Notes: generated by a model from the sequence alone, not told the origin. Shown: positions 10,386 to 22,945, numbered from the stretch's first letter. The stretch is 64,000 nt of DNA from Tomocerus qinae (GCA_020055645.1 CM034546.1:20956001-21020000); one strand, 5' to 3'. Numbers and translations: made by a program.

Positions 10386-12678
10386 ATTTAGTCAATAGGT
10401 ATATGAGACACTTTTATTTACAATAACGCTTCTGTCAAGAAAAAGTGAAAAGCAAATAAATTTAATTAAATATAGGTAATAATTTATAACATTTCTAAAG
10501 CTTAACTATAAGTGTAACGGTATATAATTATAACTTAACGAAAAAATGGCGATAATATGACATTTAGCTATATCTGTAAATATAAGGCTAATATTTAATT
10601 GTGTATAAAGAAATTTCGAAATTCAATCACAGAACTACTTCTGGTTTTTAGGTATAAAAAAATTATGCCAATCAGTAACATACTTTCACTGTTACAGTGT
10701 AACCAAACTTGTGTGGTACTTATACATTATATTAACATATAGGATCATCGATACCAATCCATTGCGTTGGTGCGGAGGCATATCCCTCCCAAATATACCA
10801 TACTACCATATACTACCATATGTTATATTTAATTATATTAAATTTATTAAGGCAGAGTCACAGACCTTTTATAATTATTCACCCTGTTAATAATACTAGT
10901 GACACTCAAAATTAGTTCGTAGGCATATTATACGCTATTGCTTAAAATGTGTATAAAAATGTAAAGTACAATATATATTAATTATCTTGAGGAAAATTAA
11001 TTGTTTTTTCTCAACATCATTCCGCTCATAATAAAGGCAGACAATAAAATACTTACACAAGGTAAAACAAAAGCTCAAGACCAATTAGATTTTACATTGA
11101 CAAGCCTAAAATGTATTTTCATTTTAAATTCAATGCTACATGATTGTATGTTTATACACAAAGGAATAAGCAAGGAGGAAAACAATTACTATAGCGAAAT
11201 ATCCTAGCTAGCACAATGAAAGGACCAATCCAAGCTATGGTCAGTTAATACAAAGACAATTGCGACAATGTATTCATTATTACCCATTCTAAAAATCCTA
11301 TCCTTCCCCTAAATTGTTTCATACAATGTGTGAAAGCAAAAGAATAAATAGTAAATTAAACTTTATTCGAAGTAAGAAAGGAACTAGAACTAGACAAGTC
11401 ATTTAATCAACCTGTTTTGTTATACCTCGTGTTGATCTAAATTGCTTTTTATTCGATATGATCATTTCATCCAAGTAAAAGCCATTTACTTAGAAGAACA
11501 AAATTAAATGATAAAGTTTCTAAACTATCTCATGTTCAAAATTATTTACTATAGGATTAAGTGTTTTACTTTATTTAAGTACCAGTACCCCACTGCCAGT
11601 GAGGATATTTAGTACATTCTCACTTTTTTCCGCACGCATTATATAAGGAAAATGAGAAAAGACAATTGAAATTTGCTAACTTTTGTTCTTAGAACATAAT
11701 ACAGAGTTTTGCCATCATCTTTTACGCTTCTTTTAAATCGAATGGAGAATCCAATCTTGCGTGCAGTCAGGTAGTATACAGAAAAAAAGGCCCAATCCAA
11801 TAATAAACAATTTTAAACAAGAGACAAAAAGAAGAAACTTTATCATTTATTCTTTTAAGTAAATGAATAAAAAGCAATTTAGATCCCGAGGTACAACAAC
11901 AGTTTGATTAAATGCCTTGACTAGTAGTTCAAGTTCTTTTCCTACTTTGGCCATATTTAATTTACAATGTTTTCTCGCTGGCCCACAATATTCAGGTAAC
12001 AATTTAGGGGAATAGGATATAGTAAATGTTATTAGACTTTCTATAATTTAAAAGCGGATAGACGACAGGCAGACTACATGCGTCAGCAGATGATATTAAC
12101 TGAAGTAGGTTTAGCTTATTTTCTATATTATAAGTCAAAGTCGGAAGGGAATCAAAAATTGGAATTTTACTATTTTAAAGTGGAAAAATGGTCAATCAAA
12201 AAAATTACTGGGAATCGGAACAAAATATCACATCAGAAATGGCATATTTGTATCAAGGAAATGGATATTTTCTGTTCTTGCAAGTATAAATAAGAAATTT
12301 TGAAGTTATACACTAAATGGAAGTATTAACGTTAACTCAATTAATATAAATACTTGGATATTTATTTTAAATCGGAATTTACTGATTCAATTTTTTTCAT
12401 TCATTTCCCGGAAGTTTCTCAATTTTCCCCAATTTTTAATTGGCTATCCATTTCTGCACCAGTGTCGTTGTCTACCCATGCATTTTGCAACTATTCGCAA
12501 CTATTTTAAACAAAAGGCTTTCACTACATATTCTAAATTCTAGGTATGCTTTTATGCAATGCAAATATGCCTTTCAGGTACTTTTTATATGGACACATGG
12601 ACACAGTAGTATGTAGTATGTTTGCACAGATAAATTCCTAGCCGCAAAGGCATAATGACCAAGTTAAAGTTAAGCAGA
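10386..12678. other. Intergenic spacer, diverged family B 3' flank and recurring modules
   Basis: Contains blocks resembling the flanks after B5 and B6 (10386-11200) and the recurring intergenic module near 11640-11830, then AT-rich sequence. Reading frames of 60-70 codons show no family resemblance. No gene seen. Confidence 0.5.
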
Positions 12679-12686
12679 AACGAATC

Positions 12687-13468
12687 CAGGGCCGCCCCGA
12701 GGCATGGGCAAGCAGGGCAGCCGCCCAGGGCGGCAAATGTTTGGGGGCGGCAAAAGACTAAGTATCCAAGCACGTATCCAGAAGGGGGCGCAGCGCCCCC
12801 CTAAATCTGAGAAAAAGAGAGCTTTTTGCACAAAAAAGGTCAAAAATGGCAAATTTTTGACAACGCGAATATGTCTTTTTTGACATGCATTAGTTTTGGT
12901 TACGCCCCCCTTGACCAAATTTCTGGATACGTGCCTGTAAGTATCCATTACATTTACACTGTTTTGAAGATGGAAGAATCACTATATAATAAAAATATTT
13001 ATTCCTTCGCAAATGTATCCATGTCACTTGGACTTTTTGTTGCAATGCGCAAGCGCGTATGCATAACAATAAGCCCACCACGGGTTAAAATTATTTATCG
13101 AAATGGAGTCATTCATGCTGGGGGCTACTAATTTTAAATAATAAGATTGACATCATATTCCAATCCATTCATCCTTTGTCTTCCTTGTCCACAATTTGAT
13201 AGTTATCGCAAATCCAAATCTTATCTCAAATTCGCAAAAGTCTTAGGTCATAGGGGGCAAAAGTATAGTATGACATAACTCCATACGGACTTGTCAGTGT
13301 CATTGCATTGATAATTCAATTGATTTTACCGGTTATAATTCATTACCAAATCATTATTTGACACATTTCTACATTATAAATGGCATTAATAAAATGCGCT
13401 TTAAAACGTATCCCAAAGGCGGCATTTTTTATTTTGCCCGGGGTGACAAAGACCCTAGGGGCGGCCCT
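12687..13468. mobile_element. hAT-type non-autonomous element hosting a nested hAT MITE
   Basis: Begins CAGGGCCGCCCC and ends GGGGCGGCCCT, flanked by a perfect 8-bp TSD AACGAATC (12679-12686, 13469-13476). GC-rich ends contrast with the AT-rich surroundings. There is no transposase frame. A second element sits inside at 12767-12937. Confidence 0.87.
12767..12937. mobile_element. hAT-type MITE nested in the 12687 element
   Basis: Termini CAAGCACGTATCCAGAA and TTCTGGATACGTGCCTG are inverted repeats with one mismatch; TAAGTATC occurs on both sides (12759-12766, 12938-12945), a perfect 8-bp TSD. It must be younger than its host. Confidence 0.87.
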
Positions 13469-13476
13469 AACGAATC

Positions 13477-15180
13477 CAAATGTTGTGGAATTAGAAATTA
13501 TAATACACGAGCCCGTTAATATACCAAGGCCGTCACTATACTCAGGCCTTAACAAAAATGCGAATAAATTCGCACGACAGGATTCTAGAGGGATTTGCCT
13601 GGAATTGAATGCGAGATAGTAAGGCCAACACACCAACCTCCTCTACTTCTCACACCCAAACAGAGCCCCAAGCCGTGATGGCCATCAGACGCCGTTTTAT
13701 TGTCCAATTAACCATCAGTGGCCGCCACTGGTGGGGTAAAATATATGAAGCCATGACGGCCAGCCGCCGCCGCCGTTTTTCCCAAAATTTTCAGCCGCCG
13801 CGGCAACTAAATATCACGACTGGGAGCTCTGCATCCAAATCGAGGGAAGATAGTCCTTGTCTGGTTTATTAATTTTTAGAGCATTGACCATCACTTAGGC
13901 GTGTAAATTTGACCAGCAATTAGGTGGTGTATATTTGACCTACAATGAAGGAACAAAAAAGAACCTTTATTGATTTTTCCTTTTTGTAAAAAACGTAAGT
14001 GTTTACGTTTCTAAAAGTTGCAAAAAAATAAATAAAATGTCTTATTTTGTAGTCCGATATTTATAGATTAGTGATTTAAAACATTATTTCGCACTACAAA
14101 TGTTTTATATTTGATTGGTTTGCGTAGTAGTTTTAGACTGACTACGGCTTTATGCATAGGTAAAAAAGCGAAAAAGTAAAATAGATGCCTCTTTTACGGT
14201 TGGAGTGCACCAAACGGTGCGTGAAAGTTAGAGTCCTAGACCCCCTCTCTATCTAGGAATATTTAGACATGACCCTCCAATGTCTCATCGGATCTTTATC
14301 GGACATGGCCTGAAGGTCCCATTTACACCCTCCCCACCCTCGACGGAAGTATGGGGAAAAATGATATTCCATCGGTTTTGGACCTAAAATCGGTAGTTAT
14401 GTTTATTTCATTTAGGTTAGGTTAAGTTAGGAGGTAAGGTTGTAGGTGGGGAGGCTGGAAACGTGACCTTTAGGTCATGTCCGATAAATATCCGATGAAC
14501 CGTTGGGGGATCATGTCTAATTATTCCGAGATATATGGAGGTTGCTTCGGACTCGTAACTTTCACGCACGTTTGCTGCACTCTGACCCTCTTGTACCTTG
14601 AAGTAAAGAAGGCATTGCTTTTTTGTTCCTTGCCAACAATTAGACGGTGTATATTTGACCAACGATTAGGCCAATATAAAGATTGTAACTTTAAGTGACC
14701 AATTACAAACTATTGCAAATGCATAAAAGTTGTCCTACGATAACTTCTACGTACAGGAGAGACTGCGATCTATACTCGCTGTGGTAAGTTTTAAAATTGT
14801 TTGTTAACAGAGTGACTACGTCGGTAATCCCTTCCACAGTAACTGAAAAGTCGAAGTCAGATCAGTCGCCCGTAAAGTAAACTTAAAACTAAACTTAAAC
14901 ATTACCACTGATAATTTTTTAAGCTTTTTTTGATAAGGCTAAAGGCCATTTTAGACTCATCCTAATCCAATCATCATTATGCTTGGTGACGTCAATATGA
15001 CTTCATGTCTCATTGAAACAATTTTTGTAGATTGAAAATCAACTGTAATGACATCACAACCACAAATCGTGAAAATAATAGGAATAGGAAGAGTGAGGTC
15101 CTAACTCATTTTTATAATGTTTCGCCGATGGTATAAAATCACCTAGAAGGTCACATATAAACTAATAATTAATGTCCATA
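13477..15180. other. Spacer with a foldback-type insertion
   Basis: No gene. It includes a GC-richer patch (13620-13820) and a long imperfect foldback: arms near 14202-14235 (GGAGTGCAC, GCGTGAAAGTTA) and 14548-14584 (TAACTTTCACGC, GTGCACTC), with an outer GGAACAAAAAAG arm near 13950 complementary to one near 14620 and GGTGTATATTTGACC repeats outside both. A short TTAGGTTAGG run near 14412 resembles the arthropod telomere repeat but is too short to interpret. Confidence 0.5.
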
Positions 15181-15291
15181 AATAGAGGTTTCCCACAATT
15201 GGTTACCGGTAACTAAATTAACATGAATAGGTATTGAAATGACTACAGTACCTGCCTGTGTTATCCTGGAATTGTGGGAAACATCTATTAA
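15181..15291. mobile_element. Small MITE with AGAGGTTTCCCACAATT terminal repeats
   Basis: Arms AATAGAGGTTTCCCACAATT and AATTGTGGGAAACATCTATT flank a short core (GGTTACCGGT, CATGAATAGGTATTGAAATG). A second diverged copy lies at 54025-54133. No coding capacity. Confidence 0.65.
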
Positions 15292-15301
15292 TAGCCTTGA
15301 G

Positions 15302-15788
15302 CAGTGTACAAAATTTACCACTTTTTAACCTTTTTTACCAAAACAATGGTAAAAATGCACTTAATCGTAAAAATGCATTTAATGGTAAAAATGGTCACTG
15401 ACGGTAGTGAAAAAGTCATTTAAATGACATTTATTTGCCTGGTACAGCAAACTTTCATTCAATTAGAAAAATGCTCATTTTGAGTATTAATTAATTATTC
15501 ATTGAAATTAATTATTCGATATAAGTAAAAGGACGTTTTTGTCCCAATTAGTTGAGTCGTTTTTGAATTAAGTTGGGCAGTCAATTTGTGACAACAATCG
15601 TCAGTGGCGAGGATAATTTAAGTATTAGCGGGGAATTTTATTCAAAATTCTGTACGAAATTTGAATGAAACTATTTTTTACCATTTCTTACTAATTATAC
15701 CATTTACCACAAGTTTTTAGGTAGTGGTAAATTACGTTAAATACCATTTAAAACCACTTACCACTGGTAAGTGGTATTTTGTACACTG
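15302..15788. mobile_element. hAT-type MITE with CAGTGTACAAAA termini
   Basis: Left end CAGTGTACAAAATTTACCAC and right end GTGGTATTTTGTACACTG are inverted repeats; flanks GCCTTGAG (15294-15301) and GCCATGAG (15789-15796) form an 8-bp TSD with one mismatch. The interior is rich in GGTAAAAATG repeats. Confidence 0.82.
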
Positions 15789-16247
15789 GCCATGAGGCAA
15801 AAAGTAAAATCACATTGCTAAGAATCGAAGTCTTGGCCAGTAGGATGGGCGGCGCGCTTAATACTTGGCTACAGAAGAGTAATTTGTTGACGTGCAGCGG
15901 AGCGAAGGTTACAACTTTTCTCTCCCTTCGTTCTGCAGCACGTATTGTGCATGTATGTTACAAACAGGCATCGCGTAAAATTCTGTTAGTAGTATAATAA
16001 TACATTTCTACATGTGTCTCGTATTTATTGGGTCACCATTAAAAACTAAATCCAGCATACATTCCTGAGCAATTTTAAGCCAGTATATTTCTTGCACCTA
16101 GATGCTTAGTCATACAGACGAAATGATACAAGCAAAGGCGTTCCAAGGGGAAACTATAACCACCATTTCCTTACTAAAAGCCGTGCAATGAAGACCAACA
16201 TGATTACTTGAAAATGTAAGCTTTAATCAGTATCGTTATCCACTAAT

Positions 16248-16269
16248 AGACGTCCTATACGGACGGTCT
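16248..16269 (+). promoter_or_regulatory. Leader hairpin of pseudo-B2
   Basis: Same stem as at 4003 with loop TATAC, 10 nt before the pseudogene ATG; retained although the gene is broken. Confidence 0.45.
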
Positions 16270-16279
16270 AATACAGTGG

Positions 16280-16754
16280 ATGGAGAGTACACATTCCTTC
16301 AAATCTGTTGATAATACATCTTCAAAGGAAGACAAAAAGAAAGTAATTTTGCTAATACCAGCAGAGGCTTTTGAACAGTTCAAGATCATCGTAAGGATAG
16401 GGTATTCGTTAGGAGTGTCTCCGTTATATTTGGGCAAGAAAGACCATTGTGAAGACATGCGGTTTATGTTTTATTGCAATTGTTCTTTTTATTTTATGGT
16501 GTTCAGTGTTAGCTACATTTCACAAAATTACACAGTTGTACAACAATGTATTGAAAAGCTACTCAAAACTCTATTTCACCATGCATGCAAGATACTAGAT
16601 ATATGAAAAGGATTTTACGTTCTCGAAAACAAATTTCAGAATAGGAATGGACGAACCGATCACTGTGAAAAGCGTCCTTCATTTTCTTAGCAGAGGGATA
16701 TCGAAATTGCTGATGTCTGCTGGGGATGCTGGAGAAATATTTGGCGATCTGTAA
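16280..16754 (+). pseudogene. pseudo-B2: family B gene with internal deletion
   Basis: Starts like other family B genes (MESTHSFKSVDN, then YSLGVSPLY) but after about 58 codons jumps out of frame into the middle of exon 3 (HKITQLYNNVLKSY-like sequence), losing the rest of exon 1, both introns, exon 2 and part of exon 3. Frameshifts follow, yet the normal ending (LLMSAGDAGEIFGDL) is present. The upstream block and leader hairpin are intact. Non-functional as a 7TM protein. Confidence 0.85.
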
Positions 16755-17657
16755 ATTTTAATGTCACACAATACTTATGACTCAGTCCATTGGATTGTAC
16801 TCTTGTCCATTATCTTTTGACTAAGAGTATCTTGTTTATGGCTCTGAATTCAAACATAGACAAATTTTTAGTCAGAGTTTCAGCCATTATCATCTCACTT
16901 TATATTCTACTCTATCGGCTGATTTTATATTAACAATTCGTTGAGAAACTTTCATTGATCACTATTTTTTATGATCTAATAGCTTTTGATTAATACATTC
17001 ATTTTTATCTTCCGTAAAATCCACTAAAGTATTTTGCTTTCCACCACGAGATGGACTGCGACTGTTAGTTGGAAATATTCTCATTTTGCCCCTTTGCGTA
17101 AGCTTTTCCGCTCCTCCCTATCCTAGTAATGTAGCCTAACATTAAGGCTGGCTCTACGAATTTTCACCTTTTACTAAATACTGCCCACTCTCGCGCCGTA
17201 GAGCAACACAGAACATGAACTCCCCATAATTTCATGTTATAGTAGGTATTATACCTACTCTGTTTTGTTCCTTGTCACAAAATGAATCAATTTTTTATGC
17301 AAAGAATATTAAAAATTTAAAACCACACTGTTACAAAAACATTATATTATGATCATTACTTTATTACGTACATTACGTATACGTTATATTATTATGCTAA
17401 GCATATTTGTAACATTGTGGGTATTATACTGGCAAGAGCAATCATAAATCAGCCGCAAAACTTTTCATTTCAGGTTTTCCTATTTGCTGTTGGTAATAGA
17501 GTGACATCCTACTCAATGATATCAATCCTATCATATAATAACTGAAAATCGTGATTTGACCTTTTGGGGTTACTTTTAGGGATTTTGTAAAGATACCAAA
17601 AAGAAAGAGAAGAAAAATATCTAGTGAACACAGAGCTTACTTTTCTCAATTACACCA
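16755..17657. other. Spacer, nothing recognised
   Basis: AT-rich sequence with no long open frame, no terminal-repeat element recognised, and no clear match to other spacers apart from the bases just after the pseudo-B2 stop. Confidence 0.5.
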
Positions 17658-17665
17658 TTAGTAGC

Positions 17666-17810
17666 CAGGGCCGCAGCCAGAAAAAAATTCCGGGAGGGGC
17701 ACCGAGAAAAAAATAGTTAATTTTCCGATTTTAGACAAAGATTTCTTTATTTTTCTCGATTTCGGGGGGGGTGGCACCTGCCCCGGTGCCCCTCCCTCGC
17801 TGCGGCCCTG
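17666..17810. mobile_element. hAT-type MITE with CAGGGCCGCAGC termini
   Basis: 145 bp between CAGGGCCGCAGC and GCTGCGGCCCTG; flanks TTAGTAGC (17658-17665) and TTAGTAAC (17811-17818) make an 8-bp TSD with one mismatch. No coding capacity. Confidence 0.85.
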
Positions 17811-17853
17811 TTAGTAACGACTACCGATGTAATGTATCTGTCTCACAGCACTA

Positions 17854-18590
17854 GTGCTGTCGGTTGTCCGAGGGGGTGCTGTCGGATGTCCGAGTTAAAG
17901 TTAATAGTCATAAAACAATAAAAAAAAATTTTAACTTCGTTAATACTTAATCCTGGTTTCGTCTTCGAGATCATGTGTCAAAAATTTAAACGATTTCACA
18001 ATTTTCTTACGGTTAAAAAGAAAATAATAACGGAAGCATCTAGAAATTCATAAATGCAGTCATCAAAGACGACGCTGTTGGAAATGCTACCGTAAAAACG
18101 TCTCTGACAATGAAATAAAGTAGACATATTATCTTTAACCAAACCATAATTGATTAATCAAGTTAAAATTGGTGTTTAAAATTTTTTAATTATAAGATTT
18201 AACGCAGAAAACCTGCAGCCTGCAGTACTCGGACAACCGACAGCACTTGCACATTTTATTAATGATCAATTTCCCCTGTAAGGGGTAAAAGCAAAAATCT
18301 ACAACTATTATCAAATATCAATCTCGAATATCTCTACTTTTCGTCAAAAAATTATTACCTTTTAATGTTAGTCACAGCGGCTGTAAATAAAAATTTTGTT
18401 GAGTATGAAAAATTTACTTTGAAGGCTCAAAATCCAACATCCAATTTTTGAAGCCATATTTTCCAACGGATTTCAAAAATTTTTTGTGACAATTTCTATT
18501 TAAGAACCTTACATATATATAAAAAATCCCAGTTCTTATTGATAAGGAATACTTGAGATGATGGCAGTGGGACAACCGACAGCACTCTCC
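17854..18590. mobile_element. Inverted-repeat element(s) ending in GTGCTGTCGGTTGTCC
   Basis: GTGCTGTCGGTTGTCCGAG at 17854 is exactly inverted at 18228-18246, and a second left copy (17876, one base different) pairs with GGACAACCGACAGCAC at 18570-18586. Interleaved arms suggest two related insertions or one complex element. The right edge stops about 30 bp before the pseudo-A2 start, replacing the upstream sequence found at A3 and A4. A clear TSD was not identified. Confidence 0.6.
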
Positions 18591-18619
18591 CCTACCAAAA
18601 TTGTATAAATATTTTCATT

Positions 18620-19330
18620 ATGTTTTCAACTTTTCACAAAAATATTTCGAAATATTATAATAATAAATTGTATAAATAACGTTGGATTTCTTTTATTGCG
18701 CGATGCCATTCGTATGGGATAGGAAAACATCTCGAGTAAGATCACATTGGCTGCTCGAAAAAACATAATAATATTCTCGATGTGCCTGTGTGGTGTGTGT
18801 AGGATTGGCAACATTGGGCATGGCAGGCGTTTAGCCACTCAATTTATGACGAGTAGAAAGGTCCATGTCCATAACTACAATCTGTCCTTCGTAACGATTA
18901 TCATTATGTACATGTTTCTCCTCATGGTAGCCAATATATTCATTAAACGACATTATTTCATATACTCCGTCAACGTTTTTCTATTCTGGTACCAAAAACT
19001 TAAAGGTAAATCATAAATATCATGTCTAATGCAAAGTATAACTTACCTATGTGATTTTTTCAAATTAACTTTATTGTTTCAGCTGGTAAAATTACAAACA
19101 TACCTCCAATAGTAAGCTTCATTCTTGATGTATTCGGCATTTTATGTGTCATCGGTCTCTTCTACACACCCTTTGTAGTCCTGTTATTTTATTGCATGAA
19201 TTATGCGAAAGTATTGCGTTATATATTCTTCATCCCCGTGCAGTATCACCATGAGTTGCTAATTATCATGGTTGGAGCAATATTTGTTGGAGCAACTATA
19301 GCTGGAACTTCCGTTGGCGGATTTTACATT
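18620..19330 (+). pseudogene. pseudo-A2: family A gene, frameshifted and 3' deleted
   Basis: Exon 1 (18620-19005) aligns with A3/A4 but has indels near the start, a 6-nt duplication (GTCCAT) and a one-base loss in the GCAGGCG segment. Exon 2 begins after an intact acceptor at 19083 and breaks off at about 19330 (GGCGGATTTTACAT), where it joins sequence that in A1 lies well beyond the stop (TTTATTGCTTTYATTAAATT). The end of exon 2, intron 2 and all of exon 3 are missing, so no 7TM product is possible. Confidence 0.88.
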
Positions 19331-19785
19331 TTGTTATTATTGCTTTTATTAAATTAGTAATACGGTATCTCTTTGCTTAATGTGTTAAATTTTTGTCCAC
19401 AGTTGTTGTCCTTAGATATTTGTACAAATATGTCTTATTGTGTGCATAATCATTGAATGATTAAACACATTACACATATAAAGAGTATATTCTTAAAAAG
19501 GTATTAAGAGTATTCGTGTAAAAACCTGATTTTCATCTGCAGTAAATAGTATTGAGAGTATATATAGTACTTAGTTGCGGTAATGGGTAACATTAAATAC
19601 ATTCTTATTCCACCTAAAGTATTAGGGAAAATGAGAAATGAAAATATTTCAGTTTTTCGTAGCAAAGAACATATTGTCAAGATTTGCATCAAGTTTTAAA
19701 TTTATTTTCAATCTTTCACTACAGCGGAAGTGAACAGTAATTTAGAAAAAGCTGAAGTAGAGAATCTCACTTTAACGTGCAGTCT
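19331..19785. other. Family A 3' flank remnant
   Basis: Matches A1 about 1430-1890 and A3 about 29710-30150, including the recurring intergenic module. It is cut by the minisatellite insertion. Confidence 0.6.
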
Positions 19786-19789
19786 AATG

Positions 19790-21545
19790 GTACTTACATA
19801 GGTCGGCGCAATTGTAAACCTCGACCTCACCTCCACCTCAATTCTCTTAGAAATAAAACCTCACCTCCAAACCTAAAACTCGATCTCAACTCAAAGTTTG
19901 AGGTTCATTAACCCTCAAACTCGACCTCAACTCAAAGTTTGAGGTTCATTAACCCTCAAACTCGACCTCAACTCGTTCTGAGTTTGAGCTTATTCAAATC
20001 TCAAACTCGACCTCAACTGTCTCTGAGTTTGAGCTTATTCAAACCTCAAACTCGATCTCAACTGTCTCTGAGTTTGAGTTTATTCAAACCTCAAACTCGA
20101 CCTCAACTGTCTCTGAGTTTGAGTTTATTCAAACCTCAAACTCGACCTCAACTGTCTCTGAGTTTGAGCTTATTCAAACCTCAAACTCGACCTCAACTCT
20201 CTATGAGTTTGAGCTTATTCAAACCTCAAACTCGACCTCAACTGTCTCTGAGTTTGAGTTTATTCAAACCTCAAACTCGACCTTAACTGTCTCTGAGTTT
20301 GAGCTTATTCAAACCTCAAACTCGACCTCAACTGTCTCTGAGTTTGAGCTTATTCAAACCTCAAACTCGACCTCAACTGTCTCTGAGTTTGAGCTTATTC
20401 AAACCTCAAACTCGACCTCAACTGTCTCTGAGTTTGAGCTTATTCAAACCTCAAACTCGACCTCAACTGTCTCTGAGTTTGAGCTTATTCAAACCTCAAA
20501 CTCGACCTCAACTGTCTCTGAGTTTGAGCTTATTCAAACCTCAAACTCGACCTCAACTGTCTCTGAGTTTGAGCTTATTCAAACCTCAAACTCGACCTCA
20601 ACTGTCTCTGAGTTTGAGCTTATTCAAACCTCAAACTCGACCTCAACTGTCTCTGAGTTTGAGCTTATTCAAACCTCAAACTCGACCTCAACTCTCTCTG
20701 AGTTTGAGCTTATTCAAATTTCAAACTCGACCTCAACTCTAAGTTTGAGCTTATTCAAACCTCAAACTCAATCTTAATTCTGGGTTTGAGCTTCATCAAA
20801 CTTCAACCGCAATTCAGAGTTTGAGAATCAAGAAACTCAAGCTCAGAATTACCTTAACTCGATGACAAAGAGAAAGTTTTCTTGAAATTATGAAAATTGT
20901 CAATTAAAATAATTAAGTAAAACAAATTTTAATGCACTAATACTAGTCAAATCACATTTACCAATAATTGATAATTTATTAACCTGAAATATGGCATTAT
21001 AAACTATTAAAATCCTATCAAAATAAGACTGTTAAGTTTTGAAAAACTGTTCAAAGTTTGGGTGTAGCATTAAGCTCTTTAAGTTGAACCCCAACTCAAT
21101 ACTTAAAAAATTGCATAAATCTTAATTTCAACTCAAAGTCAACATAAAAAAGCAAATTGAGCTCAACCTCAACTCAACCTCACCTCTAAGAAAAACTTGG
21201 AGTTCAATCTCAACTCAAACTCATCATCAGCTATCAGATAAAATTCAAACTCAATTCAACCTCAACATCATAAACATATAAAAGCTCGAACACGGTCGGA
21301 GTAAGGCAGTGGTTGTAGAAATACCTATCAATGTTATTTTTTTAATTAGGTTGGGTTAGGTCCCTCGAAAGCGGGTCCTGGCATGCCCTGTGTATTTCAT
21401 GGCGCGATATTTTAAATTTGCAACCACTGTCTTATTTCAACCTCAAACACAACTCAAACTCATCACAGTCTGTGTCTCGATTACAGTTAGGTCGCTTAAT
21501 TTTTACCTCAAACTCTGAAGTGAGGTCGCTGAGCTATGGGAACTT
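19790..21545. repeat. Insertion carrying a 45-bp minisatellite (core 19976-20757)
   Basis: About 17 copies of a 45-bp unit containing CTCAAACTC and GAGTTTGAG, complementary arms about 16 nt apart, so each unit can fold into a 9-bp hairpin; degenerate related sequence extends on both sides. Because 45 is divisible by 3, frames stay open and read PQLSLSLSLFKPQTR repeats, but there is no other sign of a gene. The whole block interrupts a spacer that is continuous after A1 and A3 (GCAGTCT | ATACAGAAATC). Confidence 0.85.
21304..21432. mobile_element. Small TIR element inside the minisatellite insertion
   Basis: AGGCAGTGGTTG and CAACCACTGTCT form imperfect terminal inverted repeats with TA on both outer sides. 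The interior (GGTTGGGTTAGG, GCATGCCCTG) is unlike the satellite around it. Probably a Tc1/mariner-style or related MITE. Confidence 0.55.
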
Positions 21546-21549
21546 TTAT

Positions 21550-22724
21550 ACAAAAATCAAAACGCCCAATCCTATAGTAAACTGTTTTAAAGAAGGGATG
21601 TATAAGGAACTTTATCATTTATCATTTATCATAAGTTATTGGTTTTTACTTGATGAAATGATCATATCGAACAAAATCAATTTAGATCAGGCGGCACAAC
21701 AAAAAGTTAAGTGGTTTCTTTAGTTCCAGCTATTTCCCTAGTTTGAACAATGTTTAATCAGCAATGCCTTTTTTCGTTGGCCTACAATATTCATGAATCA
21801 TATTCAGGGAACACGATGATGATTATAGTAAATGTTATTAGACTTTCTATTTGAAAAGAACAATAGGACGACAAAAGCTGACTACATTATCCAGCAAATA
21901 ATAATATTAACTGAAGTAGGTGTATATAATATAACTTATTATCTATATATTAAGCATATTCCTTTCTTTTCAGTGGGATAGCTTGGGAATCAAAATTGAA
22001 GTGTGTGAGGAAAAGGTCAATCAAAATAGAAACATGAAATCGAAACAGAGATTGACAGAAATTGTCATATTTATGTTAGACATTTTCTAGTTGGAATTGC
22101 ATGTAAATAGGAAATGTTGAACTACATACACTAAACAATGGCATTGAAGTTAAGTTAATTACACTAATTATTCTGACGTTAAAACCAAATAGCAAAAATT
22201 ATTAAGATTTATGTTTATATGTAAGTAGACTAACCTCATAAATTCTCACGTTAAATACAATTATGTGTGACTGTACATATACATAAAAGAAACAAGAGAA
22301 AGAAAGAATTAAAATTGAAGGAATTAAATAAATAGCTATTCTATTCCAAAAGCTATGACTATTAACACAAAACAAATTCAATAAAGTTATGTATTTGCGA
22401 GACTTTTGATTATATCTTTGACTTGTATCGTGTTTAATATATCTATAAGGCATTTAAAATTGTCCATCTGTAATTGGATTTTGGATTGAAGTCAAAACAA
22501 AAGTCCAGTAAGAAGAACTAAGATGACAAGATATGTGCTTTCCATGTTAGCATATAGCCTATAGCACACCAAAAACTTCGAATAAGCCAAATGAAGAAGC
22601 AAAGATAGTGCTCATAACATTTGTGATGAGTTTATCTTATCAAAAGTAGCTATAGAATATGTTTCGCATAGAGACAGTTTGATTTTAGATATATATCACA
22701 TTTATTGAGAAAGCAATAAATACT
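21550..22724. other. Spacer between pseudo-A2 and B3
   Basis: Non-coding; aligns with 1890-2119 plus 2886-3790, about 10% diverged with small indels, lacking both the 2120-2877 transposon and the LINE. Confidence 0.6.
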
Positions 22725-22923
22725 ATTAAAATCAACATATCTGCCTTATGGTAATTGTAAGCCAGAATATTTCTTACACTACTAGAATAAAGCGAAATTT
22801 TACAAGCACATACACTCCAAGAGAAAATATAAACCCACCATTTCCTCACAAAGAACTGTACAATGAAGACCAAAATGATAGATTAAAAATGTAAGGTTCA
22901 ATTAATATTGTTAATCCACTAAT

Positions 22924-22945
22924 AGACGTCCTTTACGGACGGTCT
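22924..22945 (+). promoter_or_regulatory. Leader hairpin of B3
   Basis: Stem identical to 4003-4025 with loop TTTAC; 10 nt before ATG. Confidence 0.5.

Noticed and set aside
14405..14440. TTAGG-like run as a telomere or interstitial telomere array
   Set aside because: Only a few imperfect units are present inside a foldback element; chance is a sufficient explanation.
19939..20742. Long open frames (115 and 147 codons) of PQLSLSLSLFKPQTR repeats
   Set aside because: They follow from a 45-bp DNA repeat whose length is divisible by 3; a single variant unit with TAA breaks the frame and no conserved start, splice site or non-repeat domain is attached.
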